This document shows, piece by piece, positions 43,147 to 51,837 of a DNA stretch of 64,000 nucleotides. This DNA is from Atopobium sp. oral taxon 810 str. F0209 (GTDB taxonomy: Bacteria > Actinomycetota > Coriobacteriia > Coriobacteriales > Atopobiaceae). Position numbers and translations under genes: made by a program. The stretch's first letter is position 1. Every line of letters begins with the position of its first letter. The stretch is taken from assembly GCF_000466405.1 (NCBI RefSeq), contig NZ_KE952948.1:1-64000 (forward strand), read 5' to 3'. The notes beneath the pieces were generated by a model. The model had not been told where the DNA came from, did not search any database, and was given only the letters and a program-made list of their open reading frames with translations.

Positions 43147-45279
43147 ATGGGCATTCGTACGCGCAGGGCCCGTCTGCATTCGCGCACACATATCGTCGGC
43201 TTTGGAATTGTTGGCGTTTTTGGCTTTTTAGCCTTATTCGCCGCCGCTGTGGGTATTTCTCTTGGAGCACTGGTTTCAAGCTGGCTCCAGAACCTACCTG
43301 ACTATCAGTCAGCCGATGCCTATCTCGTGGCAGAGCCTACACAGGTGCTTGCCTCTGATGGCACGGTCATGGCTGAGTACTATCTGCAAAATCGTCACTC
43401 TGTAAAGCAGGCTGACGTAGCAGATGCCGTATTCAAGGCCACCGTCGACGTTGAAGACGAGCGCTTCTACAAGCACAATGGTGTTGACCCGCAGGGTATT
43501 GCTCGAGCTATTGTTTCGCAGCTTGCTGGTCGCTCTGAGGGTGCATCTACCATCACTCAGCAGCTTGTCCGCAATACTGTCTTGTCTGATGAACAATTCG
43601 AGCAGAGCCTCAAGCGCAAAGTTCGCGAGGCCTATATTGCCATTCAGATGGAAAAGACCTACACCAAAGACCAGATTCTGATGATGTATCTCAACACCAT
43701 CTACTATGGTCATGGTGCTTATGGCATTGAAGCTGCAAGCAAAACTTACTTTAATAAGAGCGCCAAAGACCTCGATCTCAATGAAGCCACAACTTTGGCT
43801 GGTATCCCCAACTCTCCTGGCTATTTTGATCCCACAGTCAACATGGAGGCCTGCAAGAAGCGCCGCAACCATGTACTTGACCGTATGCTTGCAATTGGTG
43901 ATATCAGCAAGGAAGACTATGACAAGGTTAAGAGCGCAGATATCAAGCTCAACCTAGGCAGCTTCAAAGAATCTGATAGCTCTAGTCCCTACTTTACCGA
44001 CTATGTCCGCGAACTACTACTTAAGGACTTTGATCAGGATCTGATTCTCAAGGGCGGCCTGAAGGTCTACACCACACTCGACCTTAATTGGCAAAAAGCT
44101 GCCGAGGAAGCCGTATCCGACCAACTCAAGACCATTGATGACGACCAACTACAAGCAGCACTGTGCGCTATTGACCCTGGCACTGGTTATGTCAAAGCCA
44201 TGGTCGGTGGCAGAAGTTACAAGAAGAGCCAGTACAACATGGCTACCCAAGCAAGGCGTCAGCCTGGTTCGAGCTTTAAGGCGTTTACGCTGGTAGCAGC
44301 GCTTGAAGCGGGTGTGAACCCTAATATTTACTTGGATTGTAGCTCTCCGCAGCAGATTACCAGCACTTGGAAGGTACAAAACTACGCCAACGAGAATCTT
44401 GGTATTCTGACTCTGCAACAGGCACTTGCGGTGTCTTCTAACACAGGCTTTGCACGGGTTGCCATGGGTATTGGCGCCGACAAGATTGTAACTACTGCTC
44501 ATGATATGGGCATTGATGTTGACCTACCTGCTTATCCTGCTATTACCTTGGGTACCGAGGGTGTACCTCCCATTCAAATGGCAGAAGGCTATGCCACACT
44601 TGCCACTGGCGGTATCCACCATGATGCCGTTGCTATTACACGTATCGAAGACCGCAACGGTAATATCGTCTACGAGCATAAAGATGATGGTAAGCGCACT
44701 GTACCTGCAGAGATTGCTCAGGCTGCAACTGAAGCTCTGCAAACTGTTGTCACGAGTAGCAGCGGTACGGCAAATGTTGTCTCCTACACCACCAACTACA
44801 ACCAGCCCATCGCTGGTAAGACTGGCACAACCGAGGACTTCCGTGACCTATGGTTCTGCGGATATACACCTCAGGTTTCAGTTGCGGTATGGGTGGGCAA
44901 CGAAGATAACACTCCTGTCTTGGTACATGGCAGCTACCTGCATCCTTATAACACCGCCTGCCCCATCTTTGTAGGCTTTACCAATGCCATTCTCAAAGAT
45001 ACAGCACGTGAGGAGTTCCCCACCACAGACAAAAAGCCCACCTACAAGGACAATAGCGCTTGGGACTTTGCTCGCACCTATACCATGGAATACGAAGTCG
45101 AGGAAAAGACCGAAGAGACCACAACTGAGCAGAACACTGAAAATACCGAGAATACTGAGAACAATACTCAGAACAACGAAAATCAGACCGATCCTAATAA
45201 TGGCGGCGGAGCTACAACTCCTGACAACACCGACAATAGTGGTGATGAGCAGCAACAAGATGCGCCTGCGGGTGAGTAA
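43147..45279 (+). CDS. ponA: Class A penicillin-binding protein (PBP1a type)
   Basis: Bifunctional peptidoglycan synthase of 710 aa. One transmembrane helix (about 16-45) is followed by a GT51 glycosyltransferase domain with catalytic Glu103 in VEDERFYKH and EGASTITQQLVRN. The transpeptidase domain has the active-site Ser in GSSFK (about residue 375), the SSN motif and KTGT (about 557-560). The C terminus is a long Thr/Glu/Asn-rich, low-complexity tail. It is transcribed alone, divergent from tyrS. Confidence 0.95.
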   Translation: MGIRTRRARLHSRTHIVGFGIVGVFGFLALFAAAVGISLGALVSSWLQNLPDYQSADAYLVAEPTQVLASDGTVMAEYYLQNRHSVKQADVADAVFKATVDVEDERFYKHNGVDPQGIARAIVSQLAGRSEGASTITQQLVRNTVLSDEQFEQSLKRKVREAYIAIQMEKTYTKDQILMMYLNTIYYGHGAYGIEAASKTYFNKSAKDLDLNEATTLAGIPNSPGYFDPTVNMEACKKRRNHVLDRMLAIGDISKEDYDKVKSADIKLNLGSFKESDSSSPYFTDYVRELLLKDFDQDLILKGGLKVYTTLDLNWQKAAEEAVSDQLKTIDDDQLQAALCAIDPGTGYVKAMVGGRSYKKSQYNMATQARRQPGSSFKAFTLVAALEAGVNPNIYLDCSSPQQITSTWKVQNYANENLGILTLQQALAVSSNTGFARVAMGIGADKIVTTAHDMGIDVDLPAYPAITLGTEGVPPIQMAEGYATLATGGIHHDAVAITRIEDRNGNIVYEHKDDGKRTVPAEIAQAATEALQTVVTSSSGTANVVSYTTNYNQPIAGKTGTTEDFRDLWFCGYTPQVSVAVWVGNEDNTPVLVHGSYLHPYNTACPIFVGFTNAILKDTAREEFPTTDKKPTYKDNSAWDFARTYTMEYEVEEKTEETTTEQNTENTENTENNTQNNENQTDPNNGGGATTPDNTDNSGDEQQQDAPAGE

Positions 45280-45308
45280 CAGTTACTTGTGTGACCCTTA
45301 TACTGATA

Positions 45309-45360
45309 AAAAGCATGCTCGACTCAACATCAAGCGTGCTTTTATCAAGCGTGCTTTTTT
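45309..45360 (+). terminator. PBP gene terminator with duplicated 3' arm
   Basis: AAAAGCATGC (about 45309-45318) can pair with either of two GCGTGCTTTT copies, at about 45334-45343 and 45350-45359. TCAAGCGTGCTTTT is repeated in tandem 16 bp apart. The second copy is followed by a longer T run. Confidence 0.65.
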
Positions 45361-45382
45361 GTTGCCATGCTTACATGTAAAG

Positions 45383-45820
45383 CTACTTGTGCGTACTGCG
45401 CAGCTTTTCTATGAGATTGAGCAACTCGATTGCTGCCTCGTCATCAGCCGAAACTACAAGTACCGTATCGTTACCAGCAACGGATCCGCAAACATCGTGC
45501 AAAGCTGCCGCATCAACAGCAGCAGCGACACCTGGAGCAGTACCCGGCTGACTTTTAATAATCACAAGATTGTGAGCACGATCAACATTTAACACAAATT
45601 CAGAAACCATGCGCTGAAGATGCAGGTCTTCGGCGAGCACATAGATACCTTCAGAGAGCTTACGCAAACCCATATCGGCAATATCGCGCGAAACAGTAGC
45701 CTGAGTGCATTTATATCCGATATCCTGCAGTTCATCAACTAACTCACGCTGAGTACGGATGGACTTGCCGCGGACAATATCACGAATAGCATCTTGCCTA
45801 CTGTTGCGTCTTTTCACCAT
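45383..45820 (-). CDS. argR: Arginine repressor
   Basis: Hexameric arginine-responsive regulator of 145 aa. The winged N-terminal domain reads QRELVDELQDIGYKCTQATVSRDI. The C-terminal domain carries GTAPGVAAAVDA and the arginine-binding GNDTVLVVS segment. The ATG at 45820 follows GGGGTTGATT; an upstream GTG four codons earlier is weaker. No arginine biosynthesis gene is in the window, so it acts on distant operons. Confidence 0.93.
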   Translation of the reverse strand: MVKRRNSRQDAIRDIVRGKSIRTQRELVDELQDIGYKCTQATVSRDIADMGLRKLSEGIYVLAEDLHLQRMVSEFVLNVDRAHNLVIIKSQPGTAPGVAAAVDAAALHDVCGSVAGNDTVLVVSADDEAAIELLNLIEKLRSTHK

Positions 45821-46235
45821 AATCAACCCCACAAATCCGATATGTATGCATAAACCTCAAAATTCAAAGGTCATAATACCTTCTCATTTGAGCTGCATGA
45901 GATATAGCCACTATGCATCATACCTACTTAATAATCGAATAATTGAACTTTATGTTTGAACGAGCGGCAAGCGGTAAGAACCAAGGGGACAAACGGAGTT
46001 TTACACGTCTCCTGCACATAGTTTAGCTATACATTAAGCACTTATAAATCTTCGAAAGAATTCTCAAAAGGATTACTGATAGCTCAATATGTTAGTTTTC
46101 ATGAAAAACATGCGTTACCATTCGCATATTTTTTCTCAGCTAGATTTGCGGGCTTGGCATACTATAGATATGGAATACAAGGCACTAAGCTGCTCAGCCT
46201 CATAGAGCAGCAAAGTTATAGCTGAGAGGATTCCC
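45821..46235. other. 415-bp divergent intergenic region
   Basis: It separates argR from the C39-like gene and holds both promoters. It is AT-rich. TATGCATAAAC followed by AAAATTCA (about 45841-45866) is a faint ARG-box-like candidate for autoregulation of argR. I see no open frame with family features, no hairpin of note and no GGTTCA repeat. Confidence 0.5.
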
Positions 46236-47477
46236 ATGTCCAATTATGCAGATTCAAACCGTGGCGGTTCGCGTCCGCGTTCTGGCGGCTATTCCGATCG
46301 TCCTGCTCGCCTACGTTCTACTTCTAGCAATAGTGGAGCAGGACAAGGTGCTCGTCGTGGATACCGTTCTGGGCAGGGTCCTTCTCATGATAGACGCGGC
46401 GGTCAACGTCCCTATCGCTCCAATCGCAATTATCGTACCATCAACGGTCATGACACTGGCTATTCATTGCGCCAGCGCGGCATCAACTTTAGTGGACGCA
46501 AAGGCGGTCTGCTTTCCAATCTTGATCAGCGTAGTCTCCTCATTCTTGCTGGCGGCATTATTGCTCTGCTTATTTTGATATTTGCTATCTCAAGCTGTGT
46601 CCGCGGATGTGCTTCTGGAGCAAACAAGAAAAATAATTCAACCAGTTCAGTCAACTCTCAGGACACTAGGGTCTCAGCTAGTGCGTCCCCTGACATCACC
46701 AGCAAGCTCACCCCTGCTTTGGATAACGCTGACAGTTTGTACAAGATTGCTAAAAATGCTGACAAATATAAGGATAGCCGCATGATTGATTTGGCTGTTA
46801 ACGAGCCAAATGCTATTAAGTTTGTCCTCACCTACCCCGATGCCGACCACACCAGCGGTGCATATGAAGACACTGTTGAAAAAGGTACCTATCCTTTACT
46901 CTTTGATTGGGATTCTCGTTGGGGTAATGTGGATTTTGGCGACGGCGCTCTTGGCGTCACAGGTTCTGGCCCCACTTCACTTGCCATGGCTTATATGGGT
47001 CTCACTGGTAAAACCGACCAAACTCCCGCCACGATTGCCAAAGCAATTGCTGATGCAGGTGCAGATTCTGGCGACACGGGCATGGCAACGTCCTTCTTTG
47101 ACAAGGGCATCTCAACTGTGGGCCTAAGCGTTACTTCAATGGAAGTTAGCAAAGACAATCTGCACTCTATTTTGGGCAATGGAAGCCCTGCTTTGGTACA
47201 AGTAAAAGACGATAGCCTTACGGCATCAGCACATTGGATACTTGTAATTGGCTATGGCAACGATGGCTCGATTGTCGTTTATGATCCCACCTCATCGGCG
47301 GTATCTTCCCACAGTTGGGATGCAGGTACCATCAGCTCAAGTGCAAGCGCACTTTACTCGGTAGGCGTTGCCGCACAAAACGATACGAGCGACGGATCCG
47401 ATAGCAACAACAGCGACTCTGGTACAAGCGACACTGGAGATACATCTTCCGATACCGCCGACAGTTCCAACCAGTAA
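46236..47477 (+). CDS. Membrane protein with C39-like extracellular domain, catalytic Cys replaced
   Basis: Protein of 413 aa. The N-terminal 95 residues are Arg/Gly/Ser-rich and basic. One transmembrane helix (about 99-122, LLILAGGIIALLILIFAIS) is followed by an extracellular domain that fits the C39_2 peptidase-like fold: PLLFDWDSRWGNVDFG, LGVTGSGPTSLAMAYMG and SAHWILVIGYGNDG with DPTS. The position expected to be the catalytic Cys is Ser244 (GSGPT rather than GCGPT); His333 is kept. A Ser/Thr/Asp-rich tail ends the protein. It may be a binding pseudopeptidase or use serine. It begins after an AGAGGATTCCC site. Confidence 0.75.
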   Translation: MSNYADSNRGGSRPRSGGYSDRPARLRSTSSNSGAGQGARRGYRSGQGPSHDRRGGQRPYRSNRNYRTINGHDTGYSLRQRGINFSGRKGGLLSNLDQRSLLILAGGIIALLILIFAISSCVRGCASGANKKNNSTSSVNSQDTRVSASASPDITSKLTPALDNADSLYKIAKNADKYKDSRMIDLAVNEPNAIKFVLTYPDADHTSGAYEDTVEKGTYPLLFDWDSRWGNVDFGDGALGVTGSGPTSLAMAYMGLTGKTDQTPATIAKAIADAGADSGDTGMATSFFDKGISTVGLSVTSMEVSKDNLHSILGNGSPALVQVKDDSLTASAHWILVIGYGNDGSIVVYDPTSSAVSSHSWDAGTISSSASALYSVGVAAQNDTSDGSDSNNSDSGTSDTGDTSSDTADSSNQ

Positions 47478-47510
47478 GCCATCTGGGCAGGTCGATTTTT
47501 TGCCAATGAG

Positions 47511-47575
47511 GAATTAGGATTCCTTTTCGATTGGGATGATGAACGGTGGACCTTTTCTTCTCTTAGGACCGTTCC
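47511..47575 (-). repeat. Repeat units related to the 24-kb array
   Basis: On the minus strand GGTCCACCGTTCATCATCCC (47552-47533) and GGAATCCTAATTC (47523-47511) match the AGGTTCACCGTTCATCACC and AGTTCCTAATTC units at 23979-24050. They are 29 bp apart, against 30 there. GGAACGGTCC at 47575-47566 may be a further degenerate unit. They sit between convergent genes. Confidence 0.55.
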
Positions 47576-47607
47576 ACAATAGGCAAGACAGACCAAACAA
47601 ACACATG

Positions 47608-47642
47608 AAAAAAGCCCACACCTGCAAGGATGTGGGCTTTTG
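47608..47642. terminator. Bidirectional terminator
   Basis: AAAAGCCCACA (47610-47620) pairs with TGTGGGCTTTT (47631-47641). Both sides have A or T tracts, so it can serve the convergent C39-like gene and the phosphohexomutase gene. Confidence 0.85.
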
Positions 47643-47671
47643 CGTAAGCTTATAACAAGCAGAGCGCCATG

Positions 47672-49396
47672 CTACGAGAGGATCTTCTCGCTAGCAGCAC
47701 GAAGTTTTGCCTCAACCTCTTCGGCTTCAGCGCGCGTTGCGCCCTTAGCAAAGAGGTATGCCTTGACCTTGGGCTCGGTACCAGAAGGACGGAAGATAAC
47801 CTTGTTGTCGTCTTCCAAGCGATACTCGATAACGTTTGCCTTGGGCAGGGTCTGCTTGGGCTCCTTCTGAAGACCACCCACGATAGCCATCTGAGCACCA
47901 GTGGCAAAGTCGGTAGTACCGATAACCTTGTAACCAGCAATCTCGGTCAGAGGCTTCTCGCGCAAACCAGCCATAATCTCTGCCATGCGCGCAGCACCTG
48001 CAGCACCTGGGAAGGAAGCATTGACCGTACCATTGAGATAGTAACCGTACTTCTGATACAAGGCATCCATAGCCTCGTAGAGATCCATACCCTTAGCTGC
48101 ATAATATGCACTCATCTCTACTGCGAGCATCGTGGCAACGATTGCATCTTTGTCACGAGCGTGAGTACCTACGAGGTAACCATAGCTCTCCTCAAAGCCC
48201 ATGAGGTAGCGGTCTTCTTCACCCGCATCTTTAAGCAGGTCAATCTGGCCACCAATATACTTAAAGCCAGTCAGCACGCGACGCATCTCAAAGCCATAAT
48301 CACGAGCCAAAGCATCAGGCATGACAGAAGAAACAATGGTAGAAACAGCAACCTTGCGGGTCACATCCTCGCCATTTTCCTTGGCCATGGTTGCCAGCCA
48401 GTCCATCAGCAATACGCCCATCTCATTGCCGGAAAGCAGCACATAGCCACCATCGTGAGGAATAGCGCAACCCATACGGTCGGCATCAGGGTCGGTAGCC
48501 ACCATGAAGTTCGGCTTGACCTTGTCGCACAAATCCAAACCCAGCTGCAGTGCCTCGCGGAATTCAGGGTTGGGGTACTGGCAAGTTGGGAAATGTCCGT
48601 CAGGCTCTGCTTGCTCGGGAACAACGGTCACGTCCTCAACGCCAATCTCCTTGAGGATGCGCGTGACGCACTCCATACCAGTGCCATTGAGCGGTGTATA
48701 GACAACCTTGAAGCCCTCGGGAGCCTTAAAGCCAGGAACAGAGACCTTCTTGACAGACTCGATAAAGTTGTCGAGAACCTCCTCAGGCGTCCACTCAACC
48801 AAACCCTGAGCCAAGGCTTCGTCAAAGTCCATCATCTTGACTGCATCAAACATGGGCGTACGCGCGATAGAAGCGGAAATCTCATCTGCAGCTTCATTGG
48901 CAATCTGGCAGCCGTTGTCGTCATAGACTTTATAACCGTTGTACTGGGCGGGATTGTGAGAAGCAGTCAGCACGATACCAGCAGAAGTATGCAGGTAGCG
49001 CACGGCAAATGACAGCGTTGGCACAGGCTCGATACGAGGATAGACATACACATGGATGCCATTTGCAGCCAAAACCCCTGCTGCGACCTTCTGGAAATCC
49101 TCACCCTTAAGACGAGAGTCACGGGCAAGTGCCAGCGAGGGATTTTCGTAGTGAGCATTCAGATAATCTGCAACGCCCTGAGTAGCTTGAGCTACAACAT
49201 GCACATTCATGCGATTGGTACCAACACCAATCGTGCCGCGCAGACCTGCCGTGCCAAACTCAAGGTCGCGATAAAACGCATCGTTGAGTTTTTCCTCATT
49301 TCCAGGGGCCATCAGGTCTTCGAGCTCAGATTTGAGATCAGCTTCTGTGACGTTCTCAGCCCAAAGCTGTACCTTGTCCTGAATCTCTTTGTCCAT
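47672..49396 (-). CDS. pgcA: Phospho-sugar mutase (phosphoglucomutase/phosphomannomutase)
   Basis: Alpha-D-phosphohexomutase of 574 aa, the length of PgcA/PGM2-type enzymes. The phosphoserine loop is TASHNPAQYNGYK, the metal loop DPDADRMG, the sugar loop GFEESYGYL and the phosphate-binding loop RPSGTEPKVKAY. It interconverts glucose-1-phosphate and glucose-6-phosphate and may link the maltodextrin products of this window to glycolysis. AAAGG precedes the ATG. Confidence 0.93.
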   Translation of the reverse strand: MDKEIQDKVQLWAENVTEADLKSELEDLMAPGNEEKLNDAFYRDLEFGTAGLRGTIGVGTNRMNVHVVAQATQGVADYLNAHYENPSLALARDSRLKGEDFQKVAAGVLAANGIHVYVYPRIEPVPTLSFAVRYLHTSAGIVLTASHNPAQYNGYKVYDDNGCQIANEAADEISASIARTPMFDAVKMMDFDEALAQGLVEWTPEEVLDNFIESVKKVSVPGFKAPEGFKVVYTPLNGTGMECVTRILKEIGVEDVTVVPEQAEPDGHFPTCQYPNPEFREALQLGLDLCDKVKPNFMVATDPDADRMGCAIPHDGGYVLLSGNEMGVLLMDWLATMAKENGEDVTRKVAVSTIVSSVMPDALARDYGFEMRRVLTGFKYIGGQIDLLKDAGEEDRYLMGFEESYGYLVGTHARDKDAIVATMLAVEMSAYYAAKGMDLYEAMDALYQKYGYYLNGTVNASFPGAAGAARMAEIMAGLREKPLTEIAGYKVIGTTDFATGAQMAIVGGLQKEPKQTLPKANVIEYRLEDDNKVIFRPSGTEPKVKAYLFAKGATRAEAEEVEAKLRAASEKILS

Positions 49397-49602
49397 AGTC
49401 AGCCTTTCTGTCGAGCCGCGACACTTGTCTGCGGCCTTCTCGCATACTTAATTTAGTTTACCCCGACAGAGTGCATGAAAGCCGAGCAAGACGGCAGAAG
49501 GTGGTATTTACCAAGGCTAAAGAACAAGTCTGTCACCCGAAACGGACAAAAGACTTACATCCTCTATCTTTTCTCAAGCAGAGCTGGGTATTAGCAAACT
49601 TT

Positions 49603-51798
49603 CTAGACCGCAGTCGGCCGACAGCGCCGCACGATATAGCAATGATGAATACGCTTATTGCGCAAAAAATCATCGGGGATTGTTTGGTCAGTAATATCAC
49701 TAAGCTCCACTCCTGCTTTGGCAAGTTTTTCAAACTCTGGTACAAAGTCTCGCAAATTGCAGCAAAACACACAGCTACCCGCCCGTGTCAGCAAACGCGA
49801 AACACCAATCAAGAGTTCCACATGGTCTCGCTGAATATCAAACGAAGAACTCTTCATACGCGAGGAATTGGAGAAAGTAGGAGGATCAAGATAAATCAAA
49901 TCCCAGCGATTGCGTGTATGGCGTTGCTCATTTACCCAGCTCAAGACATCCGCTTGTATATATTCATGCTCAGGCCCACCAAAACCATTGCGCCCCATAT
50001 TGCGCTCAGCCCACTCCAGATAGGGACGGGAAAGGTCAACCGTCGTCGTATATTTGGCACCACCATCCGCAGCATAACAGCTCGCACTACCCGTATAGGC
50101 AAAAAGATTCAAGAAACGCTTGGAGCCAGCAGTTGCTTTGGCCATCTCGCGAATACGTGCGCGAATATCACGGGTATCTAGGAAAAGCCCCACGTCCAGC
50201 CCACCTGAAAAATTGAGCTCAAAAGTCAGTCCGCCCTCATCTACGAGATGTGCTCCAGCAGGTAGAGCAAGCTTACCTTTCTTTGCTGCACTATCACGTA
50301 CTACTTGGCGATTTGCATATTGCGAGCCACCGCGAGCACGCAAGCGCTGACGCACAAAGATATCTCCTGCAGCCACACCTAAAACAGGCGCTGCAATAGC
50401 AAGAGCATCCGAAAGTCGAGTGCGCGCTAAAGCAGGGTCAATTTCCTTGGGTGCAGCGTACTCAGACAATACCGCCCAAGGGCCCCCTCCCGTTCCACCA
50501 TATTTGGCTTCATCAATGAGCACAGAAGGTTCAAAACGCTCAATAGCGACAGCATAATCCGGTAGGTCAGCATCATATACACGGTAGGCGCCTACATCCT
50601 CGCGACGTGCCCAACGGCGACGCAGTCGCCAAGCTTTTTCCAAGCGGCGGGCAAATTGCTCACTTGAGGGTAGTTCCACCATCACAGTCGAACCATTCTT
50701 GAGCGCAAGCGGCATACCTTGACGCGTGTCTTCTCCTAGCTCGTAGGCTGCAAGCACTCCTTCATCTGCGCCAAGATAGATGCGTTCCTCCAGCGTGGGC
50801 TCTAAACCCAAAGTCACACCAAGGCTTTTGTCACGCCCAAGCACGGCAAGAGTTGAACCCGATGGCAAAGCTGCTGCAGCAGAACGTGCCTGTGCCAGCT
50901 CGCGCGATGTTTCAGCAAAGTCTGCAGCTCCACTTAGATCACAGCAAAGCAAAACATCAGCAGCTCCAAGCTGCGCAGCATCAAGCCCGTCTATACCAAC
51001 GTCAATAAAGTTTGCTGTCGTACTGGCTTCGGCAGCCGCCTCCGCGCGTTCATCAGCCTCATCAAGCAAAGCAAACCACGCTGCTTCATCATGTCTAAGC
51101 CACGACTCAAAGCTCCAACGATGCCGTAACAAATTGGGTGCTCTGTCATCGCGCTCTACTTGTGCTTCCGCAAGCAGAGTCGCTGCCCTCGCTCCTAGTA
51201 CCAACAAAGTTGGTGTTTGGTGCCTACACAGGCGATACCAACCGCCTGCTGCCAAAAGTGCTGCCGCATAGTCGGGACGCAAAGATTCACGCAGACTGGA
51301 TTCGCGCCGCCCATCGCGGTGGAAAAGTGGCTCTCCCGCCAGCTCAATACCTATTACTGCTCGCTCACGCGAAAGACGAACCATCACCGTCAAATCTGCT
51401 TGACTGGGATCTGTGGCCAATCGCACGCCACGCATCTCTGCCATACGGTCGGCAATAGCATCTTTAGTACGCAGAGCAGTAAAACGAGTATTGCGTAGCT
51501 CAGAATTAGTGCCATGCGCATCAACCGAAATGGTTGCTGTACGTGGTAGCTCTTCTTCCCAAGCAATCTGTGATACACCCTCGTAAAGCTCATCAGCATT
51601 ACGAGCACCTACACGCGCCAAAATCGCAACCACGCGGGAGGCAAGGCGCGACCATAGGCAGACACGATAAGCATCTGCCAGTTTGCCTTCAAAGCCAACC
51701 TGTCCATGCAGGGGGCGCACACGAGGTGTACCCAAAGCCCGCAGTTCATCAGCGAGAAGGCTTTCAAATCCTGCAGGACAGCTGGCAAAAAACTCCAT
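49603..51798 (-). CDS. rlmKL: RlmKL-like rRNA methyltransferase with degenerate RlmL half
   Basis: Protein of 731 aa with the layout of E. coli RlmKL. An N-terminal THUMP region (MEFFASCPAGFESLLADEL) is followed by a domain aligned with RlmL, then RlmK. The RlmK half looks active: FLNLFAYTGSASCYAADGG, TTTVDLSRPYLEWAERN and IYLDPPTFSNSSRM, and would make 7-methylguanine in 23S rRNA. In the RlmL half the SAM motif DPMCGSGT of E. coli is replaced by VLGARAAT, and the catalytic NPPYG cannot be found. The N2-methylation function is probably lost. The ATG at 51798 has GGAGG 5 nt upstream. Confidence 0.85.
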   Translation of the reverse strand: MEFFASCPAGFESLLADELRALGTPRVRPLHGQVGFEGKLADAYRVCLWSRLASRVVAILARVGARNADELYEGVSQIAWEEELPRTATISVDAHGTNSELRNTRFTALRTKDAIADRMAEMRGVRLATDPSQADLTVMVRLSRERAVIGIELAGEPLFHRDGRRESSLRESLRPDYAAALLAAGGWYRLCRHQTPTLLVLGARAATLLAEAQVERDDRAPNLLRHRWSFESWLRHDEAAWFALLDEADERAEAAAEASTTANFIDVGIDGLDAAQLGAADVLLCCDLSGAADFAETSRELAQARSAAAALPSGSTLAVLGRDKSLGVTLGLEPTLEERIYLGADEGVLAAYELGEDTRQGMPLALKNGSTVMVELPSSEQFARRLEKAWRLRRRWARREDVGAYRVYDADLPDYAVAIERFEPSVLIDEAKYGGTGGGPWAVLSEYAAPKEIDPALARTRLSDALAIAAPVLGVAAGDIFVRQRLRARGGSQYANRQVVRDSAAKKGKLALPAGAHLVDEGGLTFELNFSGGLDVGLFLDTRDIRARIREMAKATAGSKRFLNLFAYTGSASCYAADGGAKYTTTVDLSRPYLEWAERNMGRNGFGGPEHEYIQADVLSWVNEQRHTRNRWDLIYLDPPTFSNSSRMKSSSFDIQRDHVELLIGVSRLLTRAGSCVFCCNLRDFVPEFEKLAKAGVELSDITDQTIPDDFLRNKRIHHCYIVRRCRPTAV

Positions 51799-51837
51799 TA
51801 TTTCCTCCGGCGTGATTGCGTAGGTCAACACGCGTCT

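Noticed and set aside
47669-49012. 447-codon plus-strand open frame opposite the phosphohexomutase gene
   Set aside because: It mirrors the codon pattern of the real gene on the other strand; its translation shows no domain.
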